Shown piece after piece: positions 5,068-8,341 of a stretch of 8,341 nucleotides of DNA. Each line of letters opens with the position of its first letter. Within the stretch, counting starts at the first letter, position 1. The stretch covers positions 1 to 8,341 of the forward strand of contig CAZPPT010000022.1 in the NCBI GenBank assembly GCA_964588555.1, in the 5' to 3' direction. The notes below the pieces were generated by a model that ran no database searches, was not told where the DNA came from, and saw only the letters and a program-made list of their open reading frames with translations. Position numbers and translations under genes: made by a program. The DNA is from JAGVWJ01 sp964588555. Lineage in GTDB: Archaea > Micrarchaeota > Micrarchaeia > Anstonellales > Bilamarchaeaceae.

Positions 5068-5928
5068 ATGGAACTAGTTTCACCGAATTTTCATGACATA
5101 TTGCAGCCAAACCTTGAGATACGGAAATTCCCTGATGCAGACAGCTATGTGCGGATTCCGGATCTAAGTAAATACACCGGCAAGGAAATAATCCTCTACC
5201 ATCGCCTCTATCCGGAACAGGACAGTTCGCTCATACAGGCGCTTTTCATATTAAATGAGCTTAAGGCGATCAATGCATCCGTGACACTTGTCGCGCCGTA
5301 CCTGCCGTATGCACGGCAGGATAAGAAGGTGCTTGAAGGTGAGATAAAAAGTGCGGAGGCCGTATGCAGGCTCCTAACTGAAGCAGGATGCAGACGGCTC
5401 ATCACGTTTGACTGCCATTTTCTCAAAAAGGAAGGCCGGTTTGAATATGGCGGGCTTGACATCCAAAACATCTCAATGAACGGTCTTCTCATCGAACACG
5501 CAAAAAAGGCATTCAAGGACGAGCCGTTTGAAACCATCAGCCCGGATGAAGGGGCGCACTACATGGTTGAAGAATCAGGCGGACAGTCGATGAAAAAAAC
5601 CCGCGGCGAATACCATGAACAACAAGGGGGCGAAATAGTCTACCGCGATGTGGAAAAACTGGAAGGCAAATTTGACTTTAGGGATAAGAACGTGCTCATA
5701 CTTGACGACATCATATCAACAGGTTCGACCATGATAAAGGCGATCGAGAACGTAAAGGCAAACGGGGCAAAGAGCGTTGCCTGCGCCGCGACGCACGGGT
5801 TCTTCCTTAAGGACTCGCTTGCAAAGATCCGGACGTCCTGTGAGTTCGTCTTTGTAAGCAACTCAATCGTTTCTCCCGTTTCCGAAGTAAGCATAATGGA
5901 AAGGATACGTGGCATTAAGATCGAATAG
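5068..5928 (+). CDS. prs: Ribose-phosphate pyrophosphokinase (PRPP synthetase), archaeal type
   Basis: Prs transfers pyrophosphate from ATP to ribose 5-phosphate, making the PRPP used for purines, pyrimidines and other pathways. The 286-residue protein has two phosphoribosyltransferase-like halves. Visible motifs are FPDADSYVRI (21-30), the ATP-site segment LVAPYLPYARQDKK (74-87), FDCHF (114-118) with the metal-site His117, the catalytic-loop region KKTRGEYHE (176-184), and the PRPP loop ILDDIISTGST (211-221). The first motif is normally FPDxE, so Asp replaces Glu here. The length agrees with archaeal enzymes of about 285 residues. I chose ATG 5068 because of the box 25 nt upstream; ATG 5050 would add six residues. 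The next gene, purC, follows after 11 nt and uses the PRPP-dependent pathway, so the pairing makes metabolic sense. Confidence 0.9.
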   Translation: MELVSPNFHDILQPNLEIRKFPDADSYVRIPDLSKYTGKEIILYHRLYPEQDSSLIQALFILNELKAINASVTLVAPYLPYARQDKKVLEGEIKSAEAVCRLLTEAGCRRLITFDCHFLKKEGRFEYGGLDIQNISMNGLLIEHAKKAFKDEPFETISPDEGAHYMVEESGGQSMKKTRGEYHEQQGGEIVYRDVEKLEGKFDFRDKNVLILDDIISTGSTMIKAIENVKANGAKSVACAATHGFFLKDSLAKIRTSCEFVFVSNSIVSPVSEVSIMERIRGIKIE

Positions 5929-5930
5929 TA

Positions 5931-5936
5931 GGTGGG
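5931..5936 (+). promoter_or_regulatory. Shine-Dalgarno site of purC
   Basis: GGTGGG lies 3 nt before the purC ATG at 5940, just after the prs TAG. It supports translation of purC from the shared prs-purC transcript. Confidence 0.6.
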
Positions 5937-5939
5937 ATT

Positions 5940-6833
5940 ATGGAATCTATCACAAGGACAGACCTTAATTTAGAATTTTTCTCACGGGGAAAAGTGCGGG
6001 ACACCTATGCAATGGGGAAGGACCTCCTCATGATCGCAACAGACCGCCTCAGCGCATTTGATGTCGTATTTAACGAGGGAATCCCCCACAAGGGCGAGGT
6101 GCTTACGAACCTGTCGATTTTCTGGTTTATGAAGACGCGGGACATTGTCAGAAACCATTTTATCACAAATGCGATACCTGCGGACCTTCCCCCTTATACA
6201 AAAAAGAGAAGCATGATCGTAGTACGGGCAGAGCCGATCGCACTTGAGTGTGTGGTGCGTGGCTACATTACCGGAAGCGCATTTAAGGAATACCAAAAAA
6301 CAGGAAGCGTGTGCGGCATTGAACTGCCAAAGGGACTAAAGAATGGCGATCCGTTTCCTGTGCCTATCTTTACACCGTCCACAAAGGCAAAAACAGGGCA
6401 TGACGAGAACATCACCGAGGAACGGGCGGGGGAAATCGTGGGTGAGGGGACATACAAGACAATAAAAGAGAAGAGCATTGCGCTTTATGAGTTTGCAAGA
6501 AAACATGCCGAACGGTCGGGCCTTGTGCTTGCCGATACAAAATTTGAGTTTGGCTACCAAACAAACGGAGAAGGCGTAGAGAAAAGGAAGATTATCCTTA
6601 TCGACGAGGCGCTCACACCTGACTCATCGCGTTACTGGGTAAAGGAAAAATATGACAAGGGAACGCTCGAAAGCCTTGATAAGCAATACCTGCGCGATTA
6701 TCTTGAAAAAACAAATTGGAACAAGGCGCCGCCGCCGCCGCCGTTGCCAGAGGACGTAATAGAACATACAAGCAGACGGTATATCGAAGCGTACCGGATG
6801 CTTACGGGCAAGGATTTCTTTGAGGGCTCTTGA
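5940..6833 (+). CDS. purC: SAICAR synthetase, long form
   Basis: PurC ligates aspartate to carboxyaminoimidazole ribotide with ATP, a late step in IMP synthesis. The 297-residue protein shows RGKVRDTY (16-23), TDRLSAFD (34-41), HKGEVLTNLS (50-59), ECVVRGYITGSAFKEYQ (103-119), the loop FTPSTKAKTGHDENIT (144-159), LADTKFEFG (197-205) and DEALTPDSSRYW (222-233). It ends with a proline-rich linker (PPPPPLP, 264-270) and a helix. This is the long class seen in yeast Ade1 and mycobacterial PurC, about 300 residues, rather than the short form of about 240 common in archaea and many bacteria. That suggests exchange between domains, though codon use does not visibly differ from the neighbours. The GGTGGG site supports the start. 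Confidence 0.94.
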   Translation: MESITRTDLNLEFFSRGKVRDTYAMGKDLLMIATDRLSAFDVVFNEGIPHKGEVLTNLSIFWFMKTRDIVRNHFITNAIPADLPPYTKKRSMIVVRAEPIALECVVRGYITGSAFKEYQKTGSVCGIELPKGLKNGDPFPVPIFTPSTKAKTGHDENITEERAGEIVGEGTYKTIKEKSIALYEFARKHAERSGLVLADTKFEFGYQTNGEGVEKRKIILIDEALTPDSSRYWVKEKYDKGTLESLDKQYLRDYLEKTNWNKAPPPPPLPEDVIEHTSRRYIEAYRMLTGKDFFEGS

Positions 6834-6846
6834 TAAAGCTTTCCTA

Positions 6847-6854
6847 TTTTAAAC
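6847..6854 (+). promoter_or_regulatory. TATA-like box of rnhA
   Basis: TTTTAAAC is centred 24-25 nt before ATG 6875, the same core and spacing as the lipoprotein-tmk promoter, and predicts a leaderless mRNA. A second AT-rich stretch (TTTATAAT, 6861-6868) is too close to the start to be the box. Confidence 0.55.
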
Positions 6855-6874
6855 AAATCTTTTATAATTCAACC

Positions 6875-7306
6875 ATGCTCATTGCATACTGTGACGGCGC
6901 ATGTTTTGGAAACCCGGGTCCCATGGGGATAGGGGTAGTTATTACCAAGAATGGGTCAGTCGTTAAGGAAATCTCCGAATACCTTGGGAACGGAACGAAC
7001 AACATCGCAGAATACACCGCAGTCATTCGTGCACTACAGGAAACTGAAAAACTCGGTGAGAAAGAGGCAATTATACGAAGCGACAGCCAATTGATAATCC
7101 GGCAGTTAAACGGAGCGTATAAGATACGCCAAGCGCACCTAAAAAAATTAAGCCAAGTGGTTGGCGGGTTCCGAACTAAAATAAAAGTCGTATTTGAGCA
7201 CGTGCCGCGCGAAGAAAACGAAGCAGCGGACATGCTTTCAAAACATGCCATCATGAACCATGAAAAGAATAAGGAGGGCAGACATGCAGATTACCACAAA
7301 CCTTGA
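6875..7306 (+). CDS. rnhA: Ribonuclease HI
   Basis: RNase HI cuts the RNA strand of RNA-DNA hybrids, removing R-loops and primers. The 143-residue protein has the full acidic set: Asp7 in YCDGACFGNPGP (5-16), Glu46 in NNIAEYTA (42-49), Asp70 in IRSDSQLIIRQLNG (67-80), and Asp119 in NEAADMLS (115-122). The NIAEY and NEAAD forms resemble the archaeal/double-stranded-capable RNase HI group rather than the E. coli protein, and the basic handle of E. coli RNase HI is missing. The open frame can be extended upstream to a TTG at 6830 overlapping the purC stop, but family length and the box 25 nt upstream favour ATG 6875. Its last 23 nt overlap the following gene. The tail after residue 125 is charged and probably flexible. 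Confidence 0.92.
   Translation: MLIAYCDGACFGNPGPMGIGVVITKNGSVVKEISEYLGNGTNNIAEYTAVIRALQETEKLGEKEAIIRSDSQLIIRQLNGAYKIRQAHLKKLSQVVGGFRTKIKVVFEHVPREENEAADMLSKHAIMNHEKNKEGRHADYHKP
7271..7278 (+). promoter_or_regulatory. Shine-Dalgarno site of the methyltransferase gene
   Basis: AAGGAGGG is the strongest ribosome site in the window. It lies inside the 3' end of rnhA, 5 nt before ATG 7284, and fixes that start. Confidence 0.8.
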
Positions 7307-8341
7307 TTTAGGAAAATATTTCACATTTGAACTCTCAAAGGAACTGCCAATCCACCGCTGGTTCTATTATAAGGAAGGGTTCGCGCCCCACTTTATCGAG
7401 TGGGCGCTTAAGGAAGAAAAGATAACGCAGGGGACGCTTCTTGACCCGTTTTGTGGGGTGGGGACAAGCATGCTTACGGCCAAAAACCACGGGTTAAAGG
7501 CATTGGGATGTGACGTGTCCCCCGTTGCAGTGCTTGCTGCAAGGGTCAAAACTGAAAGTTATACGGACGAGGACAAACAGGAAATAGAAAAAAAGCTCGA
7601 AAGCGTACTGGCTGGGGGACAGCCTTCCGAAGAGTGGGAATTTGAATTGTTCTCGCCCCGGGCCGCATTCCCAAAATCGAATTATAACGCGCTTCTTTCC
7701 ACACGTGCAGCAATCGCACACATTGAAAATGAAAAAATCCGCAATTTCTACCTGCTTGCACTTATTTCAATTATCCCTCAGGTCGGCATATTCATAAAGG
7801 ATGGGGGGGTCCTTAAGATCGACAAGCGGAAAATGGCAATGCCAGTAAGGGCGGCGCTCAAAAAGAAGATACGAAAGATGCTAAGCGACATGGCGCACCG
7901 GCATGCACACCCAATACCGCGCATCGAACAGGCGGACGCACGCACGCTCCCCTTTGAAGACTGGAGCGCGGATGTCGTAGTCACCTCGCCGCCATACCTC
8001 AACAACGTCGATTATACGAAGGTCTATGGGCTTGAGTTAAGCCTCCTTTTTCTTGAGAAGGGGATCACACGCGAAATACGCAACGCAAGCCTGCGCTCCT
8101 TCATCACATCAAACCTTCCGCCTGAAAACGTGCCAGAAGAAATTGGGGAGATCGGATACAAGGTACCGGTTATCGGAAATTATTTTGGAGACCTTGAACG
8201 GGCAATAGCCGAAATTAAGCGCGCCCTCAAACCACAGGGGGCATGTTACCTTGTTGTCGGAAACTCAGTAATATATGGCATGCAGGTACTTGTAGATGAA
8301 CTTCTTGGGGCAATTGCGGAGAGGCACGGTATGGAAAGCCA
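7284..8341 (+). CDS. SAM-dependent DNA methyltransferase-like protein, cut at the window end
   Basis: The frame opens at ATG 7284 and runs past the window edge without a stop, giving 352 codons. The SAM-binding motif I is LLDPFCGVGTSMLTA (52-66), followed by the acidic end of the next strand, GCDVSPVAV (75-83). The catalytic motif IV is VVTSPPYLNNVDY (232-244), the S/D-PP-Y signature of enzymes methylating exocyclic amines (N4-cytosine, N6-adenine, or guanine N2 in Trm11-type tRNA enzymes). A basic stretch (IKDGGVLKIDKRK, 171-183) and a spacer of about 165 residues separate the motifs, room for target recognition. A later motif-like strand is LKPQGACYLVVGNS (315-328). Motif order I then IV is unlike the beta-class enzymes typical of SPPY. 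Target and any partner nuclease are not visible. It overlaps rnhA by 23 nt, so co-expression is likely. Confidence 0.8.
   Translation, partial: MQITTNLDLGKYFTFELSKELPIHRWFYYKEGFAPHFIEWALKEEKITQGTLLDPFCGVGTSMLTAKNHGLKALGCDVSPVAVLAARVKTESYTDEDKQEIEKKLESVLAGGQPSEEWEFELFSPRAAFPKSNYNALLSTRAAIAHIENEKIRNFYLLALISIIPQVGIFIKDGGVLKIDKRKMAMPVRAALKKKIRKMLSDMAHRHAHPIPRIEQADARTLPFEDWSADVVVTSPPYLNNVDYTKVYGLELSLLFLEKGITREIRNASLRSFITSNLPPENVPEEIGEIGYKVPVIGNYFGDLERAIAEIKRALKPQGACYLVVGNSVIYGMQVLVDELLGAIAERHGMES

Noticed and set aside
6724..6745. A GCC-rich repeat resembling a microsatellite.
   Set aside because: It encodes the proline linker that is usual in long PurC proteins.

Overview
The window looks like chromosome from an archaeon, plausibly a small-genome DPANN-type lineage (the lineage is my inference). 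The archaeal evidence is a PyrB/PyrI aspartate carbamoyltransferase pair, an archaeal-style PRPP synthetase, TATA-like boxes about 25 nt upstream of several start codons with almost no leader, GGTGA-type ribosome sites inside operons, two lipobox proteins, and a tRNA-Glu gene whose extra D-loop bases can be folded as a bulge-helix-bulge intron.

Layout. Positions 1-48 hold a nested inverted repeat directly after the stop codon of a minus-strand gene. Positions 52-1281 (-) encode a predicted membrane-anchored amidohydrolase lipoprotein. Positions 1330-1416 (-) are tRNA-Glu(UUC) with a 12-nt D-loop insertion. Positions 1457-2720 (-) carry a two-gene unit, an unrecognised lipoprotein followed 4 nt later by thymidylate kinase (tmk). 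A compact divergent promoter region (2721-2791) separates this from plus-strand genes. These are pyrB, pyrI and an FNR-type flavoprotein (2792-4843, tightly coupled); a 224-nt gap with an interrupted small reading frame; prs and purC (5068-6833); then rnhA and a SAM-dependent DNA-methyltransferase-like gene (6875 to the window end) that is cut off at 8341.

How the genes fit together. Most of the window is nucleotide metabolism. PyrB and PyrI form the first committed step of pyrimidine synthesis. The flavoprotein downstream sits where a dihydroorotate dehydrogenase electron-transfer subunit could be expected, but it lacks the cysteine cluster of PyrK. Prs makes PRPP for both purine and pyrimidine routes, PurC acts in purine synthesis, and Tmk makes dTDP. 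RNase HI and the methyltransferase form a separate nucleic-acid unit with its own promoter.

The strongest unusual signal is the tRNA. Two opposed 3-nt bulges separated by a 4-bp helix place both splice sites so that exactly 12 nt are removed, leaving an ordinary 75-nt tRNA-Glu. Its TATA-like box is about 27 nt from the mature 5' end. The second theme is promoter architecture: first genes of units appear leaderless, while internal genes use Shine-Dalgarno sites or overlaps. I found no CRISPR array, insertion sequence or origin.
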